From NCBI RefSeq assembly GCF_038396615.1, contig NZ_CP121689.1, positions 1,748,001 through 1,812,000 on the forward strand: a stretch of 64,000 nucleotides of DNA, read 5' to 3'. This document shows, piece after piece, positions 1 through 8,025 of this stretch. The DNA is from Thermatribacter velox. GTDB taxonomy: Bacteria; Atribacterota; Atribacteria; Atribacterales; Thermatribacteraceae. The position numbers and the translations under genes were made by a program. The notes under the pieces are model-generated. The model ran no database searches. It was not told the origin of the DNA and saw nothing but the letters and a program-made list of their open reading frames with translations. Each line of letters begins with the position of its first letter. Within the stretch, counting starts at the first letter, position 1.

Positions 1-317
1 GTTCTTTTTACCACCGGCAAAAAGGTAAAAGCCGGCCCTCCGCCCATGACCACACCGACAAAAGCCGCCTCCAGAATTTCTTCACGTGAGGCACCGGCTT
101 TTTGGGCTGCCCTGGTGTGCAGCAAAACACAGTTTTCACAGTGAATAGCCACACCAACTGCCAGCGCAATAAGCTCCTTGGTTTTTACATCCAAAACCCC
201 TTCCTGCATTACCTGCTGATAAAAGCTGTTGAAAGCTCCCAGAGAAGCTGGTATCTCTTCTTTGAGCGCACGCAGTGCCGAGCGATATTCCTCCATGAAC
301 TGGTCAATATTCCCCAC
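1..317 (-). CDS. Carboxymuconolactone decarboxylase / AhpD-like protein (partial, C-terminus outside window)
   Basis: The minus strand encodes about 105 residues that run off the left edge. The motif HCENCVLLHTRAA is the HCxxC-type redox motif of the CMD/AhpD family, whose members act as disulfide reductases or decarboxylases. The GTG at 315-317 is chosen because GGAGGTG lies 7-8 bases upstream; a later ATG (MEEYRSAL) lacks such a site. The gene is about 20 bases downstream of ilvE on the same strand and is probably co-transcribed with it. The family call is firm. The exact role, for example peroxide defence, cannot be told from the fragment. Confidence 0.8.
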   Translation of the reverse strand, partial: MGNIDQFMEEYRSALRALKEEIPASLGAFNSFYQQVMQEGVLDVKTKELIALAVGVAIHCENCVLLHTRAAQKAGASREEILEAAFVGVVMGGGPAFTFLPVVKR

Positions 318-337
318 ACAAAACACCTCCCTGATTA

Positions 338-1258
338 TCAAACATAGGTTAACCAGTGCTTATAGTCGGGTTCCTCACCACGCACAATGCGGAAAAAGTG
401 TTCCTGAAGTTTGCGAGTAACCGGACCAGGCTTTCCATCTCCAATCTGGCGGTTGTCGATTTCCACCACCGGAGTAATCTCTGCTGCGGTTCCGGTGAAA
501 AACACCTCATCAGCAAGATACAGGTCGTCCCGAGTGCACAGAGTTTCCTCAACCTGCATCCCCAGGTTTCTGGCCAGCTGAATCACCGCATCGCGAGTGA
601 TGCCCAGAAGAATTGAATAAGGATGTGGCGTGAACAGTACACCATTTTTAACGTAGAAAATATTTTCTCCACTTCCCTCAGAAACAAATCCATCTTTGTC
701 AAGCAGAATGGCCTCATCATAGCCCAGTTCCCGAGCTTCCATTTTAGCCAGAGCCGAATTGAGGTAATTGGCGCTCGCCTTGGCCCGAGGAGAACCGGCG
801 TTTATATAAGTCCTTACATAGGAAGAAATCTTTGCTCGTATCCCTTCGGTGAGACCTTTGTCTCCCATGTACGCTCCCCAGCACCAGGCAGCAATAACGC
901 AGTCCACCTGACACTCCGTAGGGTCCACTCCCATCCTGCCGTAGCCTCGGAAAGCAATGGGGCGAATATAGCACTCCTCAACTTGGTTTTCCCGAACTAC
1001 CTGAAGCACCGCTTCCTCGATTTCTTTTTTGCTGTAAGGCAAGGCCATACGGATTATCTTTGCCGAATCGAAGAAACGCTGAATATGCTCTGGAAGACGG
1101 AAAACTGCAGGACCTTTTGACGTCCGGTAGCAGCGTATACCCTCGAAAATGGCTGTTCCATAATGAAGCGCATGAGAGAGCACATGAACCCTGGCTTCTT
1201 CCCACTTCAACAATTTACCGTTCATCCATATCCATCGCAATTCTTGCATCGGCCACAC
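338..1258 (-). CDS. ilvE: Branched-chain amino acid aminotransferase (class IV PLP enzyme)
   Basis: This 306-residue protein is the usual length for IlvE, which moves an amino group between glutamate and the 2-oxo acids of Leu, Ile and Val in the cytoplasm. The PLP lysine is Lys160 in the [10 protein letters not shown] motif. The downstream [14 protein letters not shown] phosphate-binding segment and the N-terminal [14 protein letters not shown] are also typical of the class. GTG at 1258 has GAGG about 5 bases upstream; an in-frame ATG at 1249 is also possible. The gene is divergent from paaK. D-amino acid transaminase is the main alternative, but the IlvE-type motifs are better. Confidence 0.92.
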   Translation of the reverse strand: MWPMQELRWIWMNGKLLKWEEARVHVLSHALHYGTAIFEGIRCYRTSKGPAVFRLPEHIQRFFDSAKIIRMALPYSKKEIEEAVLQVVRENQVEECYIRPIAFRGYGRMGVDPTECQVDCVIAAWCWGAYMGDKGLTEGIRAKISSYVRTYINAGSPRAKASANYLNSALAKMEARELGYDEAILLDKDGFVSEGSGENIFYVKNGVLFTPHPYSILLGITRDAVIQLARNLGMQVEETLCTRDDLYLADEVFFTGTAAEITPVVEIDNRQIGDGKPGPVTRKLQEHFFRIVRGEEPDYKHWLTYV

Positions 1259-1290
1259 CCTTACCTCGTTTTTCCTTTTATTTTACCCAA

Positions 1291-1318
1291 TTGCACAAGA
1301 TAAAAAAATCGCTACAAT
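1291..1318 (+). promoter_or_regulatory. Sigma-A-type promoter for paaK-ACT
   Basis: TTGCAC at 1291-1296 and TACAAT at 1313-1318 are separated by 16 bases. They lie in the short AT-rich gap between divergent ilvE and paaK, about 20 bases before the proposed paaK start. The match to the -35/-10 consensus is good, but no transcription data exist here. Confidence 0.65.
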
Positions 1319-1337
1319 AGAAAAAAACAAAAAGGGG

Positions 1338-2657
1338 GTGAAAAAAACGTTTTGGGATGAGCGTATGGAGCTTCTTCCCCGAGAAGAACTCCAAAAAATA
1401 CAGCTTAACCGTTTAAAAAAGATTCTGGTCAGAGCCTACCATAACCTTCCTTACTACCGTAAAAAGCTCGATGAAGCCGGCGTTGACGTGTATCGTTTAA
1501 AAACGCTGGAAGACCTCAAGCACCTTCCCTTTACCACCAAATCCGACTTGCGCAAAAGCTACCCCTTCGGAGCTATAGCTGAGCCAATGCACAACATTGT
1601 CCGCATTCATTCCTCATCCGGAACTACAGGAACGGCAACCGTGGTGGGCTACACCCGCAAAGATATTGAAACCTGGGCAGAACTGATGGCAAGGACACTC
1701 TGTGGATGTGGTGTGACCGAAGAAGATATCATCCAGGTGGCTTTTGGATATGGGCTGTTTACGGGGGGTCTGGGGGTTCACTATGGAGCTGAAAAGCTGG
1801 GAGCAACGGTGGTTCCAGCCTCAGCCGGCAACACTCTACGTCAGATTCAGATTCTCAAAGATTTCAACATTTCGGTCCTCTGCTGCACGCCTTCTTATGC
1901 TCTGTATCTTGCCGAAGTGGCCCGGGAAAACCACATCGACTGGAGCCAGACCCGCTTTCGCCTGGGAATCTTCGGGGCCGAGCCCTGGTCAGAAGAGATG
2001 CGGGCAGAAATCCAGAAAAAGCTCCCCATTCAGGCTTTCGACATCTATGGATTGAGCGAGGTCATCGGCCCGGGCGTGGCATTTGAGTGCGAAGAACACC
2101 AGGGGCTCCACATTTCAGAAGACCACTTCCTGCCGGAAATCATCGACCCGGAAACTGGAGAAACACTTCCTGAAGGCACCGAGGGAGAACTGGTGTTCAC
2201 CACCCTGACCAAAGAAGGAACACCGGTCATTCGCTATCGCACTGGAGACATTTCAGCCCTGTATTATGAGCCCTGCCGGTGTGGAAGGACCCTGGTGCGC
2301 ATGAAGCGGGTCGCTTCCCGAACTGACGATATGCTCATCGTCCGGGGAGTAAACGTGTATCCCTCCCAAATCGAGAGCGTGCTCTTAAGTTTCGATGGTG
2401 TGGAACCCCATTACCAGATCGTGCTTACCCGAGAAAACTATCTGGACAAGATGGAAATACACGTTGAGGTCTCTCCAGAGGTATTTTCAGATGAGGTCAA
2501 AAAGCTGGAACAGCTAAGAAATGCTATTCAGGAAAAACTCAAAGCCGAGTTGAACCTCAGCTCTGAAGTAAAACTTCTGGAACCTAAAAGCTTGCAGAGA
2601 ACAGAAGGCAAAGCCAGGAGAGTCCTTGACCTGAGAAAAAAAGAGGGGTCAAAATGA
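1338..2657 (+). CDS. paaK: Phenylacetate-CoA ligase family protein
   Basis: This 439-residue member of the ANL adenylate-forming superfamily matches PaaK in length. The AMP/ATP-binding loop SSSGTTGTA is at residues 92-101, the acceptor motif [10 protein letters not shown] follows, and the RYRTGD and [20 protein letters not shown] segments mark the C-terminal hinge domain. It activates an aryl or related acid to its CoA thioester via an adenylate. The next gene is an ACT-domain protein overlapping by four bases, a recurrent arrangement in anaerobes where these ligases handle aryl acids from amino acid fermentation. The GTG start lies within the AGGGGGTG motif, so the ATG at 1365 is an alternative. 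The substrate is unproven. Confidence 0.88.
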   Translation: MKKTFWDERMELLPREELQKIQLNRLKKILVRAYHNLPYYRKKLDEAGVDVYRLKTLEDLKHLPFTTKSDLRKSYPFGAIAEPMHNIVRIHSSSGTTGTATVVGYTRKDIETWAELMARTLCGCGVTEEDIIQVAFGYGLFTGGLGVHYGAEKLGATVVPASAGNTLRQIQILKDFNISVLCCTPSYALYLAEVARENHIDWSQTRFRLGIFGAEPWSEEMRAEIQKKLPIQAFDIYGLSEVIGPGVAFECEEHQGLHISEDHFLPEIIDPETGETLPEGTEGELVFTTLTKEGTPVIRYRTGDISALYYEPCRCGRTLVRMKRVASRTDDMLIVRGVNVYPSQIESVLLSFDGVEPHYQIVLTRENYLDKMEIHVEVSPEVFSDEVKKLEQLRNAIQEKLKAELNLSSEVKLLEPKSLQRTEGKARRVLDLRKKEGSK

Positions 2658-3070
2658 AACAGATTTCGGTTTTTCTGGAAAACAAACCCGGGAGTCTCCA
2701 TAAGGTGCTTCAAAAGCTCAAAGAGTGGGGTATCAACCTGAGAGCTCTGGCCCTCGCTGACACCGCCGATTTTGGAGTTTTGCGATTCATTGCTGAAAAC
2801 CCTGAAGAAGTAGCCGAAAAACTCAAGCAGGAAAACTTCACTGCCACCATAACTCCGGTTATCGCGGTAGGGGTTGAAGACCGACCTGGAGGGCTGTGTG
2901 AAATCGTGGGCTTGCTTGCCGAACAGGGAATATCCATTGAATACCTCTACGCCTTTGTATCTCCGCAGAAAGACAAAGCCTACGTGGTGCTGCGGGTTGA
3001 AAATCCTGAACAGGCAGAAGCCATTCTTCGCAAAAAGGGAAAAGAAATCCTGGAAAAAATTCCGGTTTAG
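2654..3070 (+). CDS. Tandem ACT-domain protein
   Basis: This 138-residue protein consists of two ACT repeats, beginning around residues 1-65 ([16 protein letters not shown]) and 70-138 ([16 protein letters not shown]). ACT domains bind amino acids and act as allosteric sensors. No catalytic domain is attached. Its ATG overlaps the paaK stop (ATGA), and GAGGGG lies 5 bases upstream, so the two are translationally coupled. The likely role is sensing an amino acid, perhaps aromatic or branched-chain given ilvE nearby, and tuning the ligase; that role is inference. Confidence 0.88.
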   Translation: MKQISVFLENKPGSLHKVLQKLKEWGINLRALALADTADFGVLRFIAENPEEVAEKLKQENFTATITPVIAVGVEDRPGGLCEIVGLLAEQGISIEYLYAFVSPQKDKAYVVLRVENPEQAEAILRKKGKEILEKIPV

Positions 3071-3101
3071 AAAAAGCTGCTGGCGTGCGCCAGCAGCTTT
3101 T
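3071..3101. terminator. Bidirectional intrinsic terminator
   Basis: GCTGCTGGC at 3076-3084 pairs perfectly with GCCAGCAGC at 3089-3097 around a four-base loop. It is flanked by five A on the left and six T on the right. It lies between the convergent ACT-protein gene and dehydrogenase gene, so it can stop transcription from both sides. Confidence 0.9.
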
Positions 3102-3102
3102 T

Positions 3103-4149
3103 TCAGTCTACATTCACCACCACTTTCACCGATTCAGCTTTGTTCTGGTGAGCAAACTCCAGAGCTTTCTGGGTTTCCTCCAAAGAGAAACGGTGGGTAA
3201 TCAGGGCCTTGAGGTTAACCTTGCCAGAGTTAAGTAAATCCACACAGCCCGGATAGGTATTGGCATATCTGAAAATACCCAGCACATCGAGTTCCTTATC
3301 AATAACTTTGATGATATCGTAATCGATTCGGCTTTGAGAGGGAAGACCCACCAGCACCACTTTACCTCCCCGTTTGACCACTTCAGTAGTCTGCTGGGTG
3401 GTTGCCACACTTCCTGCAGTTTCAAAAACCACATCCACTCCCTTTCCACCAGTAAGCTCTTTGACCCACTCCACAACGTCAACTTCTCGGGCATTGGCAA
3501 CTTCCGCAGCACCGAGCTCCCGAGCTTTTTCAAGGCGCAGGGCGTAAATGTCCACCGTAAACACCCTGCCCACACCCCGGGCAAGCAAAACCAGAAGGGT
3601 GACCAGACCAATGGGGCCACTGCCAAGAACCAGCGCACTCTGTCCAGGCTCGATACCGGAACGCCTCACTGCATAGAAACCCACCGACAAAGGCTCCACC
3701 AGTGCCGCTTCTTCAAAGCTGACTCCCTCTCCTATGCGATAGGTGAAACTTGCCGGGTGAGTAACATACTCACAGAAAGTACCATCAATGGGAGGAGTGG
3801 CCCAGAAAACCACGTCCGGGCAAAGGTTATAGCGCCCCGAACGGCAAAATTCACACTTTCCGCAGGGAATGCCCGGCTCCATGGTGACTCTGTCACCCGG
3901 GCGCAGAGTCTTCACCTTGGAGCCCACTTCAACTACCTCGCCTGAGCACTCATGCCCCAGTACAAAAGGCGGCTTTACCACGTAATCCCCTATTCTACCC
4001 TCTGTAAAATAGTGGACGTCGGAACCACACACTCCCACGCTTTTTATGCGTATCAACACTTCTTCCTCAAGAGGTACCGGGACTGGCCTTTCCTCAATCT
4101 CGATTTTTCCAATGTCCCGCATAACTGCAACCTTCATAGTGTTTTGCAT
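3103..4149 (-). CDS. Zinc-dependent medium-chain dehydrogenase, sorbitol/iditol dehydrogenase-like
   Basis: The 348-residue protein has the full MDR layout. Catalytic zinc ligands are Cys41, His66, Glu67 and Glu152; structural zinc ligands are Cys96, Cys99, Cys102 and Cys110. The Rossmann motif GSGPIG is at 176-181, followed by an acidic residue (VDIYALRL) that favours NAD over NADP. Sequence features such as SDVHYFTEGRIGDYVV and FRYANTYPG match polyol (sorbitol, iditol, xylitol) dehydrogenases rather than simple alcohol dehydrogenases. GGAGG lies 8 bases before the ATG. It follows the PDO gene on the same strand with a 13-base gap and may be the last gene of the redox operon. The exact polyol is not predictable. 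Confidence 0.88.
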   Translation of the reverse strand: MQNTMKVAVMRDIGKIEIEERPVPVPLEEEVLIRIKSVGVCGSDVHYFTEGRIGDYVVKPPFVLGHECSGEVVEVGSKVKTLRPGDRVTMEPGIPCGKCEFCRSGRYNLCPDVVFWATPPIDGTFCEYVTHPASFTYRIGEGVSFEEAALVEPLSVGFYAVRRSGIEPGQSALVLGSGPIGLVTLLVLLARGVGRVFTVDIYALRLEKARELGAAEVANAREVDVVEWVKELTGGKGVDVVFETAGSVATTQQTTEVVKRGGKVVLVGLPSQSRIDYDIIKVIDKELDVLGIFRYANTYPGCVDLLNSGKVNLKALITHRFSLEETQKALEFAHQNKAESVKVVVNVD

Positions 4150-4162
4150 GATACATGCCTCC

Positions 4163-4810
4163 TTACTTTGCCGACGCTTCTATAACTTTCCGCAAAAATT
4201 CTTCTTCGGGATAGGCCCCCTCAAAAGAAACCTTTTCGTTAATCACCACTTTGGGAACCGCACGCACCGCATAGCGGTGAGCAAGATGGGGAAACTCAGC
4301 TACCTCAACCATGGCTGAACTAACCTTTTCACTGGCAATGGCCATCTTATGAGCAAGAACTACGGCTTGAGCGCAATAGGGACAGGTAAGAGTCACGAAA
4401 ACCTGGATGGAAACCGCCTCAGGGAGGTTGCGTAGTGCTTCCTGGGTTTCGGGAAGCAAATCTACGCTACCCCGGGAAACCCAGAATAAGGTCTCTATAA
4501 ATCCAGAAAACTCATAACCCGAAGGTATTCCGTAGAAACGGACGCCATAGTCCTTTTCCCCTTCCACCACAATGGCCGGTATCTTGTCAATGCCATACTC
4601 CTTAACCTTTTCTTTATCAAGAATAAAGTTGTAAATTTCAAGTTCAAGCAGTGGCGAAAGTGCAACTACTTCCTGGAGTAAAGCTCGGGTAGCCTGGCAG
4701 GTCTCACATTCGAGCTCCTGCGTGAAGAACTTCAGAGTAACTTTCCCTTCCAAGTTCTCCTGCAAAAATTTGATGAGAGTCTCCTTATCCTTGTCCTGCA
4801 AAAAAGCCAT
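4163..4810 (-). CDS. Protein disulfide oxidoreductase (PDO), tandem thioredoxin folds
   Basis: The 215-residue protein has two glutaredoxin/thioredoxin units. The N-terminal unit carries CETC at 35-38 and the C-terminal unit carries CPYC at 143-146, each followed by a cis-proline strand (KIPAIVV and AVPKVVI). Such tandem PDOs are characteristic of thermophiles, where they form, reduce or shuffle disulfides in cytoplasmic proteins, often with a thioredoxin reductase partner. The ATG at 4810 is chosen because GGGGGAATAAG precedes it; a longer in-frame start would run into the upstream gene. The stop of the upstream DJ-1-like gene is one base away, so the two are almost certainly co-transcribed. 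Confidence 0.9.
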   Translation of the reverse strand: MAFLQDKDKETLIKFLQENLEGKVTLKFFTQELECETCQATRALLQEVVALSPLLELEIYNFILDKEKVKEYGIDKIPAIVVEGEKDYGVRFYGIPSGYEFSGFIETLFWVSRGSVDLLPETQEALRNLPEAVSIQVFVTLTCPYCAQAVVLAHKMAIASEKVSSAMVEVAEFPHLAHRYAVRAVPKVVINEKVSFEGAYPEEEFLRKVIEASAK

Positions 4811-4811
4811 C

Positions 4812-5789
4812 TTATTCCCCCCTTTGTAAAAGAATTTCCAACTGGCGCTCAAAGCCCGGAAGGTCTTTTAGCTCACCATCCAGACAGCGTTCTGCATAGC
4901 GAATGGCGCCATTACGGTCGATGATAAAAACATTCCATTCCAGAAGCCCCATTCCGTCTAACACTCCAAAGCTACGCCCCAGCCGGAGCAGAGGGTCACC
5001 AAATACCTGACAATCAGTTTTCACCTGGGTGAGAAAGCCACGCAGTGCAGGGAACGGATCGCCGCTTACCACCAGGAAAAGCCCGCCTCGCTCCCTTATG
5101 CTTTTACTCAACTCCTGATATTCGGGAAGGAACTCACCGAACAGAGGGCTAAAAACCGAATCCACAAAGAGGATGACCGCCGGGGTGCGTCTGATGAAGT
5201 CCGAAAGCGCAACCAGGTTACCCAGTGCGTCATAAAGAAGGCCGTCGGGGAATGCCTCGTTAAGCCTTGGCTTCTGCCTCCATAAAAATCCGAGCACTTC
5301 CTGCATGAAAGCCGGCAATTCTTGAGAGCTTCTCGCTGTTATAACGTTACCGTCAACTACCACCGGAAGATCCACAAACTCTCCACCGGCATTCTCAACG
5401 TCATCTCTTACGGAAACCGCCCCGGTGACTCTTTTACCCCGCACCACCCCAGCAGAAATAAGCACCCAGGGGCCATGATGCAGAGCGGCAACCAGCTTTC
5501 CCTGCTGATAGCACTCTCTGACTAAGTTGACCACTGCCGGATAACGGCGCAAATAGGCAGGGGCGAAACCACCGGGAACTACCACGCCATCAAACTTGCT
5601 GGCATCAACTGAAGAAGCGAGTTTTTCAACCCGCACTGCAAAATTATGCCTTCCCAGGTAATCCCCCTGTGTGCCGGTACCAATGGTCTCTACTTCCATC
5701 CCTTCTTCACGGAGACGAAGCAAAGTGTACCAGACATCCAGTTCCTGATATAAATTTTCAACCAGCAAGGCAATCCGTTTGGAGGCCAA
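4812..5789 (-). CDS. DJ-1/PfpI domain fused to a peroxiredoxin-like domain, both nucleophilic cysteines missing
   Basis: Residues 1-170 are a DJ-1/PfpI domain: DGVVVPGGFAPAYLR, then the nucleophile-elbow strand, then RVTGAVSVRDDVENAGGEFVD. The elbow reads ALHHGPW, so His104 replaces the catalytic cysteine normally seen as A(I/L)CHGP. Residues 178-325 resemble an AhpC/TSA-like thioredoxin fold (NEAFPDGLLYDALGN, then VILFVDSVFSPLFGEFL, then WNVFIIDRNGAIRYAE). The usual peroxidatic-cysteine region reads FSPLFGEF and has no cysteine. The only cysteines are 93, 260 and 302. The start is TTG directly after the erythrin stop, with GGAGGTG about 9 bases upstream. It lies between genes for an erythrin and a PDO. 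Enzymatic activity by the family mechanism is unlikely; a binding or regulatory role is inference. Confidence 0.8.
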   Translation of the reverse strand: MASKRIALLVENLYQELDVWYTLLRLREEGMEVETIGTGTQGDYLGRHNFAVRVEKLASSVDASKFDGVVVPGGFAPAYLRRYPAVVNLVRECYQQGKLVAALHHGPWVLISAGVVRGKRVTGAVSVRDDVENAGGEFVDLPVVVDGNVITARSSQELPAFMQEVLGFLWRQKPRLNEAFPDGLLYDALGNLVALSDFIRRTPAVILFVDSVFSPLFGEFLPEYQELSKSIRERGGLFLVVSGDPFPALRGFLTQVKTDCQVFGDPLLRLGRSFGVLDGMGLLEWNVFIIDRNGAIRYAERCLDGELKDLPGFERQLEILLQRGE

Positions 5790-6272
5790 TCAGGACCCAC
5801 CTCCCCACTCCTTCTTAAGGCCACTGAGGTAAACAAAGTGTCTGCGTTCTTCGTCAATCACCTTTTGCAGCCACTCCATTTTTGCCTGGGGAACAAAATC
5901 AGCAAAACCTTGATAAAAGAGAATACTCTCTTTTTCCACCTCAATGCCAAAATTAATGGCTTCGATAAGGTCAGCCTGAGGAGAAGGCACCCCCACTCCT
6001 CGCAACACTTTTCCCAACACCCCATCTTCAACGATGGCCCTCAAATAACTTTCCACCTCTTCCATGGTATCGATGAATTCCGCCTGGTCGTCTATTTCGT
6101 TCAGCAGGGAAGAAAAAAATTCCAAATGCTTCTCCTCCTCATCCCTCAAAAGAGAAAAAGCTTCCTTAGCAGAAGAGCTGGTCGCTCTTTGAAGTAATTC
6201 TTCATAAAAAGCCATGCCTTTTTTCTCAAGTTCTACCGCCATGGTGAGAATCTCCTGAGGAGAAAAGCGCAT
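5790..6272 (-). CDS. Rubrerythrin/ferritin-like diiron protein (no rubredoxin domain)
   Basis: This 160-residue four-helix protein has two ferritin-like half-motifs: an E-K-K-G-x-x-F-Y helix followed by DEEEKHLEFF, then EVEKESILFY followed by DEERRHFVYL. The carboxylate and histidine spacing is that of a non-heme diiron centre as in rubrerythrin, which reduces peroxide in anaerobes. No CxxC rubredoxin domain is present, so an external electron donor is needed. ATG at 6272 is preferred because GGAG lies 8 bases upstream; ATG at 6278 is 6 bases further up. It is the first gene of the redox operon, and its TGA abuts the TTG of the DJ-1-like gene. Confidence 0.85.
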   Translation of the reverse strand: MRFSPQEILTMAVELEKKGMAFYEELLQRATSSSAKEAFSLLRDEEEKHLEFFSSLLNEIDDQAEFIDTMEEVESYLRAIVEDGVLGKVLRGVGVPSPQADLIEAINFGIEVEKESILFYQGFADFVPQAKMEWLQKVIDEERRHFVYLSGLKKEWGGGS

Positions 6273-6487
6273 TACCATAGCTCCTTCACCCTCTCCAAAG
6301 CTTTTTTCCATTTTAGCACTTTTGGCGCTGGCAAGTCACTATACGGAAAAAACTGCCTTTCAGACCACAACCTGCACCAGCTGAAGTCAGTAGCCAAAAA
6401 CAAACTAACCGAAACAAGTTCTTCCCATCGCAAACATAATATAGAATTATAGATATTGATAAAAACTACGCTAAGCAGGGGGTTGCT

Positions 6488-7030
6488 ATGGGAGTAATTC
6501 GCACACCCAAACCAGTGAAACTTTTTATCGCTATCCTTTATCCGGAACGGGAAATTCTGGAAAGCGTAAAGCCGGCGCTTCGGGAACATTTTGGAGAAAT
6601 AGAATGGGAAAGCCCTCACCTTCCCTTCACCCACACCGATTATTACCGCTCTATCGGAGAAAAATTAACCCGGGTTTTTCTGGTTTTTGAACCTCTCATA
6701 GACCCGGGACAGTTAGCCGATATCAAAATCACCACCAACCAGATAGAAGCCCAGACTGGGGATGGGGAAAAAGAGCGGAGAATCAATCTGGATCCGGGAT
6801 ACTTTGACGGAGGAAAAATCGTTCTAGCCACCACCAAAAATTTTTCCCACCGGGTATACATTGGAAAAGGAATCTATGCAGAAGCCACCATCAAGTGGGA
6901 GAAGGGAGCTTTTCGCCCCTTTGAGTACACCTACCCGGATTATGCAAGCGAAGCCTATCAGCCGATTCTGTTAAAAATTCGCGAGTTATACCGTAAATCA
7001 CTGGCAGAAAGAGAATCTTCAACCAGGTAA
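6488..7030 (+). CDS. DUF4416 family protein
   Basis: The 180-residue protein begins MGVIRTPKPVKLFIAILYP and contains the LPFTHTDYY segment and a RINLDPGYF motif with a KIVLATTKN continuation, which I recognise as the DUF4416 pattern seen in thermophilic and anaerobic bacteria. No catalytic role is known. AGGGGG lies 6 bases before the ATG. The gene is divergent from the erythrin operon across 215 bases in which I see no strong promoter match. Its 3' end overlaps the end of ddl by 73 bases on the opposite strand. Family assignment is from memory of the motifs. Confidence 0.78.
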   Translation: MGVIRTPKPVKLFIAILYPEREILESVKPALREHFGEIEWESPHLPFTHTDYYRSIGEKLTRVFLVFEPLIDPGQLADIKITTNQIEAQTGDGEKERRINLDPGYFDGGKIVLATTKNFSHRVYIGKGIYAEATIKWEKGAFRPFEYTYPDYASEAYQPILLKIRELYRKSLAERESSTR

Positions 7031-8025
7031 TCAATCAAATCCTTAAAACTCATACCGATAGCCCGACAGGCCTGAGGAATAAGGCTGGTAGGAGTAAGAC
7101 CGGGTATGGTGTTGATTTCAAGAAGATAGATCTGGCCTTCTTCTTCATCGTATATGAAGTCAGACCTTGACATGCCCCGACAACCCAGGGTCTTATGAGT
7201 AAGCAAAGCAATCTCCTGCAAGCGCTGTATCACATTTTCGGGAAGAGGGGCAGGGGTGATTTCCAGCGTAGCTCCGGGCGTGTACTTGGAAAAATAGTCA
7301 AAAAACTCGGCATCGCGAGGCACAATGAGGGTAGGAGGTAAAGGCAAGATTTCTTTCCCTCCACCACCCAGCACGCCACAGGTTACTTCTTTCCCTTTAA
7401 TTCTTTTTTCCACGATAATTTCCCCATCCAGCTTCAAGGCTTCATCGATGGCTTCCCTGAGTTTCTGGTAATTTTCGACCATAAAAACGCCAATGCTTGA
7501 ACCCTGAGCAGCTGGCTTCACCACAAAAGAGTCCAAAGACCGAACCCGAGCCAGAACCTCCTCTGGCCTCTCTTCCCACTCTCTTCTTCTCACCACCACA
7601 CCCGGGGGCACCAGAATACCTGTATGCTCGGCAACGGCCCTGAAAAAAGCCTTGTGCATCCCCAGAGCGCTGGCAGTAACTCCTGAACCCACATAAGCAA
7701 TTCCCGCTATCTCCAGCAAACCTTGAATAGTGCCATCTTCACCAAACCTACCATGCAAAACTATGAACACAAGGTCTACTTCTCTGCGAAGCACTTCTAT
7801 GGCCTCGCCAATCTGATAGTCCTTAAAATGCAGCTCCTCCAAGGCCATGGGTGCGGTCAGAAAGGTAGTGGCAATCCTCCATTGGCCCTCCCGGTCGATA
7901 ATCACTGGACGAACCAGATATTTTCGGTAGTCAGCATGCTGAACGACGCCTCTTCCTGAACTCAGACTAACCTCGTGTTCCTCGCCCAGGCCACCCATTA
8001 ATACGGCTAAACGGATTTTTGCCAT
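6958..8025 (-). CDS. ddl: D-alanine--D-alanine ligase
   Basis: The 355-residue ATP-grasp enzyme joins two D-alanines for the peptidoglycan pentapeptide. The N-terminal motif GGLGEEHEVSLSSG, the LHGRFGEDG loop, the ATP-grasp KPAAQGSSIGV segment and the metal-binding EINTIPGLTPTSLIPQA end segment are all present. It starts with ATG behind GGAGGAG and overlaps the upstream transporter gene by 19 bases. It is the last gene of the long envelope operon. Its C-terminal 24 codons lie opposite the end of the DUF4416 gene. Confidence 0.95.
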   Translation of the reverse strand: MAKIRLAVLMGGLGEEHEVSLSSGRGVVQHADYRKYLVRPVIIDREGQWRIATTFLTAPMALEELHFKDYQIGEAIEVLRREVDLVFIVLHGRFGEDGTIQGLLEIAGIAYVGSGVTASALGMHKAFFRAVAEHTGILVPPGVVVRRREWEERPEEVLARVRSLDSFVVKPAAQGSSIGVFMVENYQKLREAIDEALKLDGEIIVEKRIKGKEVTCGVLGGGGKEILPLPPTLIVPRDAEFFDYFSKYTPGATLEITPAPLPENVIQRLQEIALLTHKTLGCRGMSRSDFIYDEEEGQIYLLEINTIPGLTPTSLIPQACRAIGMSFKDLIDYLVEDSLSASDLRYNSRIFNRIG

